Assembly (NCBI GenBank): GCA_011032825.1
Contig: JAADJZ010000009.1
Location: forward strand, 1,116,001 to 1,180,000
Origin: Massariosphaeria phaeospora
Lineage: Eukaryota; Ascomycota; Dothideomycetes; Pleosporales
Direction of reading: 5' to 3'
DNA length: 64,000 nt
Part shown: one piece after another, positions 44,713 to 57,963 of the stretch
Numbering within the stretch: the stretch's first letter is position 1
Layout of the letters: each line of letters starts with the position of its first letter
Translations under genes and position numbers: made by a program
Notes under the pieces: generated by a model
Database searches by the model: none
What the model was told of the DNA's origin: nothing
What the model saw: the letters and a program-made list of their open reading frames with translations, nothing else

Positions 44713-46562
44713 ACGTAAACTACGAGTAACCTAGCTAAACTAGTAACTTAGCTAAAAAACGCTAAAACTACGAATACTAACTTGCTTCTACTATGCTTAC
44801 ACCTACGAACGCGCAATTACGTAAATACAAAAGCAAACTTCTTTTTGCTCTTAAAGCTTTTAGAGCTAGCAAATTCCAAAGCTTTCGCGCAGCTATACAG
44901 TTTTTTACTATTAATTACCGTTAACTTGCTAAACGCAATAAAGAAATACTTTTTAGCTTAGAAACTACGTTTACTCTTCGTAAGCTTACAAGCACCGAAA
45001 AAAAAACAATTGTTTAATACATTCTTAACTTTAACGCGCGAGAATTTGCGCTTCTTTTATCTAAAGTAGCTAATATAGCTAATAAACTACTAGGCAAGCG
45101 TAGTAGCAGGCTAGTAAGCAAAAACTAGCTTGCGCGCTTCGTAACGCGTTTATCTAAGCTCAAAATAGCTTTCAATTGAGCTAAAAATAAGCAAAGAATA
45201 CTCTAAAAGAATCTAAAGATAATTAGCGCGTAGTTTAAGCTAGTAAAGAATACTAAAGCTAAATACAGCGTTTACAACGACAACGTGCACAACTTTAACA
45301 AAACTAGCTTCTAAATAAGCGTAATTGGTTTTATAAAAGTCGTTACAAGCTTTTAAAAACGTACTCAACCTAATTTTATCTAGCTAGGCAATTAAAAGTA
45401 GGTAATAGTTATCTAAAGCATTTGCGCCGCAGGGTACGCAATTCTGCTGTTTATTATTTACAAAAAGCGCGTTTACATTTTAGCATAGTACAAGAAAAAC
45501 TTTATATCTAGCAATTAAAAGCCTTTAGTTTCTAAGAACAGCTAGACAAACAACGCTTTTAGTTTTAAATAGTTAAAGCACTTTAACGCGCATACAAAAG
45601 CGCGTTAAGTAAAAAAGTATTAGCTACTTATTTTAAACGGCTATAAAAGCTACTAATTTTAGAATTTCAAAAACTATTGCTTTGAAAACAAGATTTTTAC
45701 GCTTTGCATGCTAGCTTATTTATTTTATATTCTTTAGCTGCTAGATGTAGTTTGCTTTTTGCTGCTAAAGCTAAAGTACTTTTAACGCGTTTGAAACTTA
45801 GCGCGCTAGCGCGTTTTCTATATTAACAAAAAAAGCTTCTTGCTAGCCTTTAGAAACGCGTTTTTTTAAAGTATTTACAACAAAGAACTGCAAGAAAGCT
45901 TTAAAAGCTTTAAAGCTAGTTTCTATTAACGCGTAAATAGTCTTTAGTTGTTTTAAAGTACGACTGCGTACTTCGCTACTACTTTTTGCACTAGAAACGC
46001 TGTAGCAGTTAAAAACTCTAAGCAATACACTTAAATTTAGATCGCAATTAAAGCTAGTACGCGATTCTATTACTAAATCGCTTACTTTAGCGCAAAGTAT
46101 TTTCTTTTAGCTTGTAAAAAGAGCTAAATTAATGCTGCATTAGAACGCGCTTAAGGACTACCGTATCAAAGAGCTTAAAAATCAATTAGCAGAAATAACT
46201 AAGTAGAAATCGCGCAAACGGAAGCGGATTTAGCATAGCAGTACAATAAAGTATAGTAACAAATTAGCGCAAGTAGCTGCTAAAGCGTTTACAGCGCTTT
46301 AGCTATTAAAGAAAGCGCGTAGTAGAAAGAGTTAAAAAAGAGCACAACTAGCTCTACAGCGCTGTAAAAACTATAGTAATATAGAGCACAATACCCAAAC
46401 CTGCTAAAAAAATACAAAAAAAGCTTTTAAATCTAAAGCTAGCACGACGTACGCAGGTTCCTTGTTTGATAGCAATTAATTTAATATTCTTTGAAATAAG
46501 TTGGTTGTGCTAAGCATTTTTAGCTAGGTTACTAGTTTAGCCGAGTTACTAGTAGTTTACGT
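44713..46562 (+). mobile_element. pogo-like DNA transposon C
   Basis: 1,850 bp with TA on both sides. TIRs begin ACGTAAACTAC and hold two boxes of the type AGTAACYYRGCTAAACT. The inner right flank (CACAACCAACTTAT read inward) is shared with A and B. Plus-strand transposase remnant: EKKTIVXYILNFNAREFAL-like near 45.01 kb and DDNVHNFNKT near 45.28 kb. Its left flank is the end of J; its right flank is gypsy fragment M, so the two sides are not one interrupted sequence. Confidence 0.85.
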
Positions 46563-46955
46563 TAATTAGTTCGTAATAACTAGTAGGTTTGTACATTCGT
46601 TGCTTTCTAGCAGGTCTATAATAAAATCTATAAACAATTCTTTTTAGATTCTATCTAGAACAGAAAGCGAGCGAAGAAAGCTACTTTTTATTTTCTGCTA
46701 TAGTTTCGCTCGTTTACACGCATCGCAGTTGGCAATGTACTATCAAATGTCCAAGCTTATCTCTAGCTAAAAGAAATTTCTTTTGAGAATATTGTAAGTA
46801 TTTTTCTTGCCTAGGTGTTTTGCGATAGGTAGGTTATAAGCTTTAGAAATTAATCTAGTGCGCAGTTAATACGTTTTTAGCACCTATTTTCTTTTCTAGT
46901 AGAAAAGCGCGTTGTTTTTGATAGCGCAATTTGCTAAGAACGCTTTTAATTAAAA

Positions 46956-47176
46956 TGTAAAGCCGAGTAGCTTTACGTGTTTGTTTTCTTTCGATTAATA
47001 GCTACTGTAGGCTATAACGGGCTAGACTAGTTTCTTGCGAAGCTTTTAAAAGTACCTCGCATCGAATTGCTGCTAAAACAGCGATTCGTTTCTTTTACAC
47101 GAATATACTATCTTTATTACTATACTATTAATCTATTTTAAGTGTTATCAAACCTACGATTAGACGCAGTCTTACA
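46956..47176 (+). repeat. 5' LTR of N
   Basis: 221 bp, TGTAAAGCCGAG ... GCAGTCTTACA. The differences I compared with the 3' LTR are all transitions. Confidence 0.93.
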
Positions 47177-48382
47177 TTCAAATCGCTCTATTAAAATACT
47201 TTTAATAGATCGATTACTTCGTCTACAATGTTCGGTTTATTTAACAATTAAGCTACGTTGCTTCTAGAACACCTAGATAGAGGTTCTATTGTGCGACTAA
47301 GCACTTCTCAACCTCTAGTAGTAAATAAAACTAAATAGAATAAGAATGCCGATGAAAAAGTCTAGATTAGTAATAGTGCTAACGTTCTAGAGCGTAGTTG
47401 CGCTTCTAGCGCCAAACTAGGCTAGAATAACCTAGTTCGCTTCGAAGAGAATTCCAACACTTTACTTTCAAACGATAAGAATAACGACGCACTATCGAAC
47501 CTCTCTACGAAGCGAGCTTTTAACAAGCTAAAAACTTAGTAGCAGAATAAGTAGAACTGTACAGAACTTATTCGCTTTAAAGCGTTAAAAGCTTTATACT
47601 AAGACGAAAACAAAACGGCGCTTGCTAAGGCTATTAGGCAACTAGTTGTGCTAGCACCCGCCTAGACCGTTTCTAACTAGGTTAATTTGCCTCGCTCTAA
47701 GCTACTGCACTGCTATTCGAAGAAGAATCGCGTAGACTACAACTAATAGGTTCGCGATTGCAAAGGCTACTACACAAAGAGCCTTAACTTCTTTAGCAAA
47801 CTTTAAAAGGTTTTTTTTAAGTTAACGTACGTTACTAAAAACTTTCGTACGCTCTAAAAAACCTATAAAATTTATAAAAAAATGCAATTCTCTTTATAGT
47901 TCTCTACTTAGGCATTGCTTAAAGAACAAATGTTAAGTGCCTTAGGCACTTTTAAGAAACGTAAGCAGTAAGCATACAATTTTATTAAAGCTTTACGTTA
48001 AAAGCTATTTCAAACTCTTTTTAACTTACTTCTACTTTTTCAACTTCTTTAAACTAAAATTAACTAAACAAGCTTATTTAGCATAGCAGCGAACTTCACC
48101 GCAGCACTTTTTAAAAAAGTAAAAAAGCAACTACGTTACCTTTTGCTGCAGAGTTGCACTACTCTCTACTAAGTAGAGCAAAAAGCTAATTAAATCTATT
48201 GTAACTTCCAATAGAATAGTAAGATCTAAAAGAAAACTAAAAAAGACAAAAAGCGAGCCGCGTTGCTAATAGGACATAGATTAACTTATTCTAATGCTAA
48301 ATAGCACAAAAAGAAACGCAACAGCTGCTTCAAGCTTAAAAAAAGTAATAACAAAAAAAACAAAGGCTTTAACGAGCTAGTT

Positions 48383-51300
48383 TGCTACGCATGTAACAAA
48401 CTAGGCTATTTCGTTTCTACTTGCTCTAACAAGGCAAAGAAAAACGCTTACTTTAAAAAAAAAAAAGGAAAAAGCAAAGGCTTAAAGAATTAGCTTTTTA
48501 CTTTGTAGCCTATATTAACTTGTTATAGTTAAAAGAAGTAGGCACTTTTTGTAAAATGCTAACAAGCAAAAACCCAACGTTTCTTACCGCGTTAGCAAAG
48601 ATTAAGAGTTCAAAGAACTTGAAAGCAATCGTAGATAGTAGAGCTTATTTTAATGTTCTTTTAGCTGTCGTAGCGAAAGAACAGAATCTAGTACTCAAAC
48701 TAATTTCTAATATTCTTTTTATATTGCCAAGTGAATTGAGTTACACTGTTTATAGTTGTACTATAGCAAAAGTCCGCATTACAAACTCTAAAAGCAAAGT
48801 ACAAACCTATAGAATTTCCTTTGTAGTAGCTAATTTTAAGAAGCTTTCGATGTATCTCGAACTTTCTTAAATAGATTAGTTTTAGCTAAAGTTAAACTAT
48901 TCGCGTCGCCGCATGCTCTTTAGGAGCATAAAGAACCTAAATAAACTAAACTATGCTAAAGTAGCTATAGAAAACGCAGCGAAGTTTGCTTAGACTTTAA
49001 ATAGTTCTAATGCAAAGCTTTATGTCTATTTGATTAGTGCACTTTTTAAAGCAAGCGACCAAAAAAAGCAAAGCTCTAGTTTGCAACTTAAATATTAGGA
49101 GTACTAAAACGTAGCGAGCTTTAATAGCTCGTTAGTAATAGCGTCTTATAAAAAGCAGAATCTCGCGATTAAACTCTAGCCTAGTACAACTTTTTCGCAT
49201 TAACCTTTGTACAACATGTTGACAGCAAAATTAAAGCATCTTTGCAAATACGTAGACGAGTACTTTAATAAAAAATAAATAAAGCGCTTAAAGTCTTTAG
49301 CTAGTGCGCTAATTCTCTTTGCGAAGAAAAAAAACGGCACTTTAAAGCTTTGCGTTAACTATCAAAGCTTTAACAAAATTACAATTAAGAATTGTTATTC
49401 TTTGCTCTTTATTGCAAAGTCCTTAGAAAGGTTAGCTAAAGCAAAAGTCTACACTAAGCTTAACATCCGTAAAGCCTATTACAAAATCTAGATTAAAAAA
49501 AGAAACAAATAGAAAACAGCTTTTAGAACTTGATATAGTTATTTTGAGTACTTTGTTATGCTATTTAGTTTTACAAATGCTTCTGCAGTATTCTAAGCCT
49601 ACATTAACTAAGCTTTTGCTAGGTTAGTTAACGTAACCTGCATTGTGTACTTTAACAACATTCTAGTGTTTTTTAACATAGAAGAGGCCTATGTAGGCTA
49701 GGTTAAGAAAGTTCTTTAACGTTTGCGTAAAGCAAAGCTATACTTGAAGCTTAGTAAGTGCGAGTAGCACACACGGCAAACAAAGTACCTAGGTTACATT
49801 GTATACCTAGAAGAAGTTAAAATAAACTTAGAACAAATTAGAACGATCTAGAAGTAGCTAATGCCAAACACGGTTCGAGATATTCGAGTATTTATAGGCT
49901 TTATAAACTATTATCGGCGCTTTATTGCTAGGTTCTTTAAGCTTGCTCTACTATTAACCAAACTAACCTAGAAAGAGCTAGAAGCGGCTCGAAGCGAGCA
50001 CGCCCAAAAAAGAGAGAAAAGCTAGCAAATTAACTTTAAGACTAAAGCTAAGAAAGCGTTTAAAAAACTCAAAAGTGCTTTTCTTAATGTTCCTATTCTA
50101 GCTTATTATAAAGCAGAACGGCTTACAAAGCTCAAAACTAACGCTTCTAAAAGCGCTATTAGTAGAATTTTAAGCTAGAAAGTCCTTAACGGTAAAGACA
50201 GCGAAAAAGGTGCGCATTAGCGCTTAATTGGTTTTTCCTCGCGGAAAATAGACAAGGCGAAGTACAATTACAATACTTATAATAAAAAGTTGTTAGCAAT
50301 TAACAAAAGTTTGTTACACTTTTGCTATTTTTTTTTAAGTATTCTGTTTAATCTCTATACAAACTACAATAACCTACGATAGTTTATAAAAACAAAAACT
50401 TTGAATTATTATCAAGTTTGCGCTTACAAAAGGTTAACAGAGTACAACTTTGTTATAATTTATCAACCTAAAAAGACAAATCTAGCTAATAGCTTTTTCT
50501 AACGACTAGACTATATAAAAGAAGCTTATGCTTCTACGCAGAAAAGCAATGAAATCTACGTAGATCTATTACGAGCTTTAATAACTCGTAGTGTCTATAG
50601 TAAGCCCGTTCTAGTAGCAGCAATTACAAAATCAGCTAGCTAACCTGCAAAAGAACTAAGCTTACTAACTCTTTTAAAGAAAATAAAAGCCTTAGACTTA
50701 GAAATGCACATTAGAGAAAAACTAACTCAAGCACTCTAGCTTAGGCTCTCAAAGGATAAAGTTCTTTTAGGTAATCTAGCAGGCAATTCTGCAAACTTTT
50801 TAGACTTAAACTTAGACTTTAACTTAGAAGACGAGTTTAGACTGGTAGAGCCTATAGTAGCTTAGAATAAACTAGAACTAGCTATAACAAAGCAGTCAAA
50901 TAAAATCTACTTTAATACAACAAAAGAAAAAGCAAAGGCTTTCTAAAAATGTTATAACAGCTTAATAGCTAGCTACTTCGGCGTTAAGAAAACTTTAGAG
51001 AAAGTTAAACGCCGATACGAGTAGAAAGAGATAAAAAAGAACGTTAAAGAGTACTGCAACGACTGTCTAAAGTGTTGTAAATTAGTAGCAGCTAGATATA
51101 GCTTTTACAAATTCTTTATACCTTTGCTAGCGCTTAATAGCTTGTAGTGTAATGTTACAATAGACTTTATTACAAAACTTTTACTATCAAAGTATATAGA
51201 GCAAGTATACAACTCTATTCTCGTTGTAGTAAACTGCTTAACTAAAATAGCTTACTATATTCTAGCTTGCGCTAACTAGACAGCAAAAAACTTTGCAACA

Positions 51301-52200
51301 GTTTAAATAAAGAAAATTGTAAAACTTTACGGCGTTCTAAAGAACGTTATTTTAAACTAAAGTTTTATTATAAACTCAAAGTTTTAGAACAGCTTCTGCT
51401 ACTATTTTAGCTTAATAAGCGTTTTCTCTTCTGCTTATTACTTTCAAACGAATAGTTAAACTAAAAAACAGAATTAAACGCTAGAATAGTACTTTCGATG
51501 TTACTGTTGCTTTGAATAGAACAATTGAACTGTGTAGCTGCTAGTAGCGAAGTTCGCGTACAACAATAGCTAACACGTAACTACAAAAATTACTTTTTTT
51601 GTAGCGTACTACAAAGCGTTTTTAAAAGCCTTAGATTAGCTTAAAATGCTTTTTAGTAACAAACAGTTGTTTATAGAAATAAGCATAGCAGCTTACATAA
51701 TTGCCCTTTAAGCTAAATGCTAGCGCAAAATTAAAGCCGCAAACGCTTATTAGAAAAAGTATTTTAACAAGCGTAGAAAGCACATTTTGCTAAAGCAAAG
51801 TAACTAGGTGCTAATTTTAAACTGCTACATGAAATTTACTAGGCCAAAGAAAAAGCTTAACTAAAAGTACGTAGAGCTAGGCACTATTGTAAACTAGATT
51901 AGCACTAACGCGTACCGAGTAGACTTTTTTAAACTAAAAAGCGTTTATCTAGTTTTTTACGTATCCTTGTTAAAACTTTACAACTAGAAAGAGTTAATAC
52001 CTTTCTAAAGCAGGCTTTTAGTAGATACTTTGCGTACTTTTAGAAACGACGTGTACTACGTTAAAAAAGTGCTTAATAAAAAAAAATCTTCGGTTGGCAC
52101 CTAGAAGTACCTCGTTAAATAGAAAAAATACTTAAACAATAAGAATTCTTAGAAACTTAAGCCAAATATAAGTGCAAATGCACTTAACAATTTTTAAAAA
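48383..52200 (+). pseudogene. N gag-pol remnant
   Basis: A gag zinc knuckle lies at about 48,383-48,430: CYACNKLGYFVSTC, where the usual H reads Y (CAT to TAT). A protease-like stretch of 104 open codons follows (48,556-48,870; LKAIVDSRAYFNVL stands where an active-site DSGA would be). RT lies at about 49.2-49.8 kb with VYFNNILVFF in place of the YxDD motif (D to N, consistent with G to A). RNase H is near 50.2-50.4 kb, integrase near 50.95-51.6 kb (CNDCLKCCK, VTIDFITKLL) and chromodomain near 52.06-52.19 kb (KYLVK, stop for W, KKYLNN). Ty3/gypsy chromodomain clade, inactive. Confidence 0.8.
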
Positions 52201-52209
52201 AGAAAAAAT

Positions 52210-54194
52210 ATTTGTAGCAAAAAAAATAAGAGACGCACTTTAGGCAATGTGCTTTTAAAAGAGAAATAGTTAACACGTTTTACTCTACTACTTAACGCAT
52301 AGTCGGCATTAAGATTTTCAAAAAATTTGAGATTTTCTAAGTTACAAACTTTTTTGAAAGAAATAATATATTATTTTACTATTTTAAGGCATAGCGTTAA
52401 GAAAGCTACTTTGTGCTATTATAAGCTAGTGTAGCACACTTTACAGCAAAGAAAAACAAAGTAGGTTTTAAAGATGTATGCATAACTATGCTACTCTTAA
52501 GCAAACTGCTTTTACACTAACTACTAGGTATTAGCCTTTGTTACGCTAAAATAAAGTTCTAAGACGCCAACGCCGTGCTCGAAAACTAATTTAAGCAAAA
52601 AAACCGCCTTTGACGCTACAATAGCTTAAAAAGCCGCAATCTAACGCTAGGAACTACTAAGCTACCTACAACTTTTTAGCTAAAGTTTATAAGCTTTGCT
52701 GTAAGCGACTTAACTCTCTTTGTAAGCACACTTTTTTGCACTTTGTTCTTTTTAACTGCACGCTTTGCAGTTGCGTTGGCAAGATCTGCAAAGAGCTAAG
52801 CGCGCTCGCAATCTCTTTTAGCTGCCAAATTGATAACAACGCAAGCTTTCTTGAACTAGGATATGTCAATACGAGTTATAGTAGCCTATAATAGGCCAAC
52901 ATACTTTTTTACGCGAAGTATTAGCTTGCTCGACGTTCTCTTAGAGCTTTGCTGCTACTAACTAGTTAAACAACTGCTTAAAATACTCTTGCTAAAAAGC
53001 AGCAGCTTTAACAGTACAAACGCAACTATTTAGCTTAACTTTAGCATTAGAATTTTTATTAAAGTTAGTAGATCTATTGTAAAAGTAGAGGTGCGCGCTG
53101 TAAAAAGCATATTAGCAACTAAAAACTAAATTAGCGCTTTGCTACACTCTAAGAAGTTAAAACACATACCTATTAAGCGTTTTAAAAATGTTCTTGCAGG
53201 TCCTGCTTATTTTTATTATAGCAAGCTTTACTTTATCGTTAGTGTACGCTTTAAACTAGCGAAGAGTTTTAAAGACTTTTTTTTTAGTTTTAGGCGCGCT
53301 AGAGGACAGAGGTTTGTAAGCAAAGTTAGAAACGACTACAAGATAACTCTTATCGCAAACTTTCTTTAGAGCGAGCACGACTTTTTTTAACTTATTTTAA
53401 AGCTTTTTTAGTACTTTATATAGAATTAGAATAGCTTATAATGCTCTTAACTAGTTTAGATACGCATTAAATAGCAGTTTTAGTTTGTATTAAAATACTA
53501 AAAGCATTTTAGATACCTATGCTCTTTGCTTTTGTTGTTCTTAACAATTTACTTTTAGTACAAACGCTCGTTGAGGTCGTTGACAACAGGCATGCAGCAT
53601 TCTACCTAGCTTAGGTAACAGTACTTTCTATTGCTCTAAAACGCAACGCAACGCGCGCAAAAGTGCACTGTAAAGTTGCTATTGTCTAAAATGTTATTGC
53701 TAACTCTAGTAATGTTTATGTTAGCTAGTAAAGAATTAAAGCAGCTAAAAAAAAGCTAACGCAAGCTAATATGCAGAAAAAGAACTAATAGTTACATCGT
53801 TAGCTACTAAACACTTTACAATAGCCTATTATAACCTAGATCAACTTACCTATCCTAACGTTAACCAATTTTCAAATCTAAGAATTTAGCGAGGTTGATG
53901 TAAGAATAAGAGTTAAAAAAAGCTAGTACGAGCTATAAGAGAACTATAGGCAGCACCCGCCGCTAGGCCGAAAATCCGCTAGATTCTACTAGCAGTACAC
54001 TTTATCGCCAGCCTTACTAAGAAAAACCTTACTGCTTTTTTTACTTTAACTTTACTTAAGTTTGCACTAGTTCGAGGCATTGGTATAGAGCTCTAGAGAG
54101 CTATTCTGCTTTACAATAGCCTATATAAGCTTCTATTAGAGAATTTCAAACGAGGTTAGCTTACGAAACGTTCGAGCTCTTAGAAAAGAGATAA
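52210..54194. other. 2-kb region of N between chromodomain and 3' LTR
   Basis: Unusually long for a chromovirus 3' end. A minus-strand frame at 52,687-52,869 reads QLKEIASALSSLQILPTQLQ then KRTKCKKVCLQRELSRLQ, a plausible helical protein remnant. A plus-strand frame at 53,139-53,369 is also open. No terminal repeats marking a separate nested element were found. It could be an extra retrotransposon-borne ORF region, captured host sequence, or a further nested insertion. Confidence 0.4.
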
Positions 54195-54415
54195 TGTAAA
54201 GCCGAGTAGCTTTACGTATTTGTTTTTTTTCGATTAATAGCTACTATAGGTTATAACGAGCTAGACTAGTTTCTTGCAAAGCCTTTAAAGGTACCTCGCA
54301 CCGAATTGCTGCTAAGATAGCAATTCGTTTCTTCTACACGAATATACTATCTTCATTACTATACTATTAATCTATTTCAAGTGTTATTAAACCTACGATT
54401 AGACGCAGTCTTACA
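54195..54415 (+). repeat. 3' LTR of N
   Basis: 221 bp, same ends as the 5' LTR, followed directly by the TAAAA duplication and by M sequence. Confidence 0.93.
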
Positions 54416-56675
54416 TAAAAGCCTAAAGAAAACTTCTTACAAGTACTTTTTTTAGTTTAACTTTTCTTTACGGCCTCTAAGGCTTTCTAGTACAAACTGT
54501 TTTTTTAAACTTTTCTATTTTATAGTTTATCTAAGAACAGCTTTTTTGCATTATTCTTTAAATTGTTCTCTATGCTATAGAGCGAGAACGCGCAGATTAC
54601 GCCTAAAGTTTTTTTTGTAATGTTATTCTCATTTAACACACTAGTTAGTTTGAGAAGTTAGAATTTGCAGCTTTTTAGCTAGACATTGTTTTAGTTTTAA
54701 AGAAAATTCTGCTTTTTCTGTAAAAAAGCGTTTGCTCTTTTATTAGCTGCTCTAAGGCGGTATACAAACTCTAGGTTGTATTTAAAAAAAATATTCGCCT
54801 AGCGAACATGTTGCTTTGTTAGTAACTTTGCTGTAGTAAAGTATAAAAAGTTTTTGTAATTAGTGTAAACTATAGTCTTTGACACTGCTTTAAGCTTCGC
54901 TTTTTATTTAGTAATGCATTTAATTACTGCTAATAATTTTTTGTTGTAAATAGTGTAGTTAGATTCTGCAAGTAACATTTTAGCAAAGTAGTAAGCTACT
55001 GCTTGCTACAAGTTGTTTTTTGCTTTTTAAAAAAGCGCTTTTTTGGTAGCTATTTCCAAAGCGTTTGCTTTAATAGCGGTTTTTAAATTAAAGTTAAAAT
55101 AGGCTAATAACGGCTTAGATATGAACTTTTTTTTAAGCGTGTTAAACGCTTCTTGTTGTTTAAGCTCTTAACGAAATTCAACGCTTTTTCTTGTTAACTT
55201 TGTTAGTAAAAAAACAATTGCAAAAAAAGCGCAAATAAACTGCTAGTAAAAGTTTGCAAAACTAACAAAGCTTTGCACTTTTTTAACTAAAGCTAAAGCT
55301 TTTTATTTAAAAATTGCGCAAAATTTTTTTAAATCTATGCTAATTCTTTTGCCTACTTTAATAATAAAACTAAAGTATTTAATTTTAGTTACTTTAAACT
55401 CGCATTTCTTAATATTAAGTTGTAACTTCGCTTTTTTTAACTTGTTAACAAATTTTTTAACACGTTGCTAGTAGTTTTTTTAAAAACTTTTAAAGTAGAT
55501 AAGTACATTATTTAAGTATGCAAAAGCGTTAACGTTAATGTAATTACGCAAAGTGTAGTTAATAAATTGCTAAAACGTACTTAAAGCGTTAGCAAAGCTA
55601 AATAAGCAAACTATCTATTCGTACAATCTAAATCTTGTACAAAAAGCTATTTTCTACTTGTTTTTTTTAGCAATTTGGACTTTGTAAAAGGCCTAGATAA
55701 CGTTTAGCTTAGTAAACTATTTAGCCTAGCTAATCTAATTTAAAGTCTGGTAAATTAAGAGCAGCAAGTATTAGTTTTTTTTTGTAATAGCGTTGAGCGC
55801 TTAATAGTCTACGCAAAAGCGTAGCTTTTTACTAAGTTTCTTTGCAAACAACACTAGCGCTTTAGCCTAAAAGCAACTTACTTTAATAAACTCGCAATTT
55901 AAATGCGCAGTAAGCTGCTTTTGCAAGATTAATAGTTTGTTTTTAAACATGTTATACAAAAGTTTTTATAAAACTTCTCCTTTTTTTTTGTTCTTTTTAA
56001 TTAGTTTAATGCCGTAGTTTATTATGCTTTAGTAAGAGAATAATTTGTTAGCCTCAAACTGCATAAACGCTGTATACTAATTTTTTATCTAGTTAAGCAG
56101 CGTTAGGCGAAAGTTAACTACTACTTTAGTCTAAAAAGCTTTCTAAATGTCCGCTATAAACGCGGCGAAAATTTTAACGCTAAAGTTTTTTTTTTTAAAC
56201 TGCTGCATTATTATTCTAAACGCGACTGCGAACACTTGCTAGAGCTTTTGTTTAAGCTTTTTTCTTTTCTAGCTCCGCACGCGTGTTCTAGTTAAATAGA
56301 TAAAAATTAATTTCTTTGCTAAAGCTAGCGTTACCTAGCTTTCGTCTATTTATAAGCGCTCTAGAATAATATTGTATTTGTTATTCTTAGTTATAACGTA
56401 CGCTTAAACTGTTTGTTTGTACTTTTCTAAGTTTATTGTAAACTAAGCAGCTTTCGTAACTTTAACGACTTGTTTGCTAATGCTTACTATAGATTTTTCT
56501 TTTACTAAAATACGCAGAAAACGGTTTTTTTTACAAAACTTTTTACTAACAAGACTATAGGTAGTGCACCTAAAGTCGAGCATTGCTAAAGCAAAAATAG
56601 ATTAATTAATAATTGCATGTACTGTAAGTAGTTTTCTATTTAGCTAGCGCTAGCGAAACTTTAGAAACTTATCTA

Positions 56676-57333
56676 ACGTAAACTACTAGTAACTCGGCCA
56701 AACTAGTAACCTAGCTAAAAAACGCTAAGACTACGAATACTAACTTGCTTCTACTATGCTTACACCTACGAACGCGCAATTACGTAAATACAAAAGCAAA
56801 CTTCTCTTTGCTCTTAAAGCTTTTAGAGCTAGCAAATTTTAAAGCCTTTGCGCAGCTGCATAGTCTTTTACTATTAATTACCGTTAACTTGCTAAACGCA
56901 ATAAAGAAACATATTTTAGCTTAAAAACTACGTTTACTTTTCGTAAGCTTATAAGCACTAAAAAAGAAACAATTGTCTAATACATTCTTAACTTTAACGC
57001 GCGAGAATTCGCGTTTTTCTATCTAAAGTAGCTAATATAGCTGATAAACTACTAGGCGAGCGTAGTAGCAGGCTAGTAAGCAAAAACTAGCTTGCGCGCT
57101 TCGTAACGCGTTTATCTAAGCTCAAAATAGCTTTTAATTGAGCTAAGAATAGGCAGAGAATACTCTAAGAGAATCTAAAGATAATTAGCGCGTAGTTTAA
57201 GCTAGTAAAGGACACTAAAGCTAAGTACAACGTTTACGACAACAACGTGCACAACTTTAACAAAACTAGCTTTTAGATAAGCGTAATTGGCTTTATAAAA
57301 GTCGTTACAGGCTTTTAAAAACGTACTCAACTT
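56676..57333 (+). mobile_element. pogo-like DNA transposon D, 5' part only in view
   Basis: The left TIR is of the copy C subfamily (ACGTAAACTAC and AGTAACTCGGCC box). The body aligns closely to C from the TIR to about 57,331 (ending CGTACTCAAC), then the homology stops abruptly. The remaining two thirds are either deleted or lie beyond the right edge on the far side of L. Confidence 0.8.
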
Positions 57334-57963
57334 TGTAATAAGCTAGAAGCCTAATGAAAAGCCTTGGTCGTAGGATTTTAGTAGCTATTAACGCTGTACG
57401 TAACAGCTTCGACAATATCCAAAAAAGCCCTACTAGTTTCTAGTTAACGAAAGCTTTGCGGTATTAGGTTTTTACATAGCTTTCAAAAGCGCTTCGCAAG
57501 TGCTCTAGAAGCTAACTAACTATAAAGTATATAAAGCTCTTTTGTTCGCGCTGTAGATAAACTCTATTAAATTTATTATATTCTACATTAGAACTAGCCA
57601 TCTTTGGCGATCTCTTTTTATTTGAATTTGATTAATTTCTACGCAGTGAAGATCGTAAGATCTTTAAAAAGTACAACACTTTTAGAAGTTAAAAGCAACT
57701 TCCAAAAGATTTTACAACGCAGCAAAAAAGAGTTTTAAAACTAAATTGCTACGATAAACGGCACTTAGAATAAGTATATCTAGATACTAGTTGTAAAAGC
57801 TCGCAGGCTAGAAAGCGAAGGCCGAAGTAGCGAAGCAATTAAAAAAGCTCTACAAGAGCTAATAAACAACGACAAAATTAATGTAAAAACTTAAGAAATT
57901 CGTTTTAATGCAGCGGAAGCTACATATATAAAAATATTCGTTGCGAAACTTGTAATAGAACTA

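Larger units (their letters stand above)
46956..54415 (+). mobile_element. Ty3/gypsy LTR retrotransposon N (chromovirus type), nested in M
   Basis: 7,460 bp with 221-bp LTRs and a perfect 5-bp duplication TAAAA (46,951-46,955 and 54,416-54,420). It interrupts M, whose homologue L is continuous across the same point. Plus-strand gag, protease, RT, RNase H, integrase and chromodomain remnants occur in that order, followed by about 2 kb before the 3' LTR. Confidence 0.92.
46564..56675 (-). mobile_element. gypsy fragment M, split by N and truncated at both ends
   Basis: Two pieces, 46,564-46,955 and 54,416-56,675, are reverse complements of about 63.57-63.19 and 63.19-60.95 kb of element L. They encode (minus) part of the integrase zinc-binding region, RNase H and reverse transcriptase, all degraded. 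Only about 2.65 kb of the original element is left; no LTR of M is visible. It ends at copy C on the left and copy D on the right. Copy D entered it at a TA whose empty version is seen in L near 60,953 (CTTATCTAATAAAG). Confidence 0.8.
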
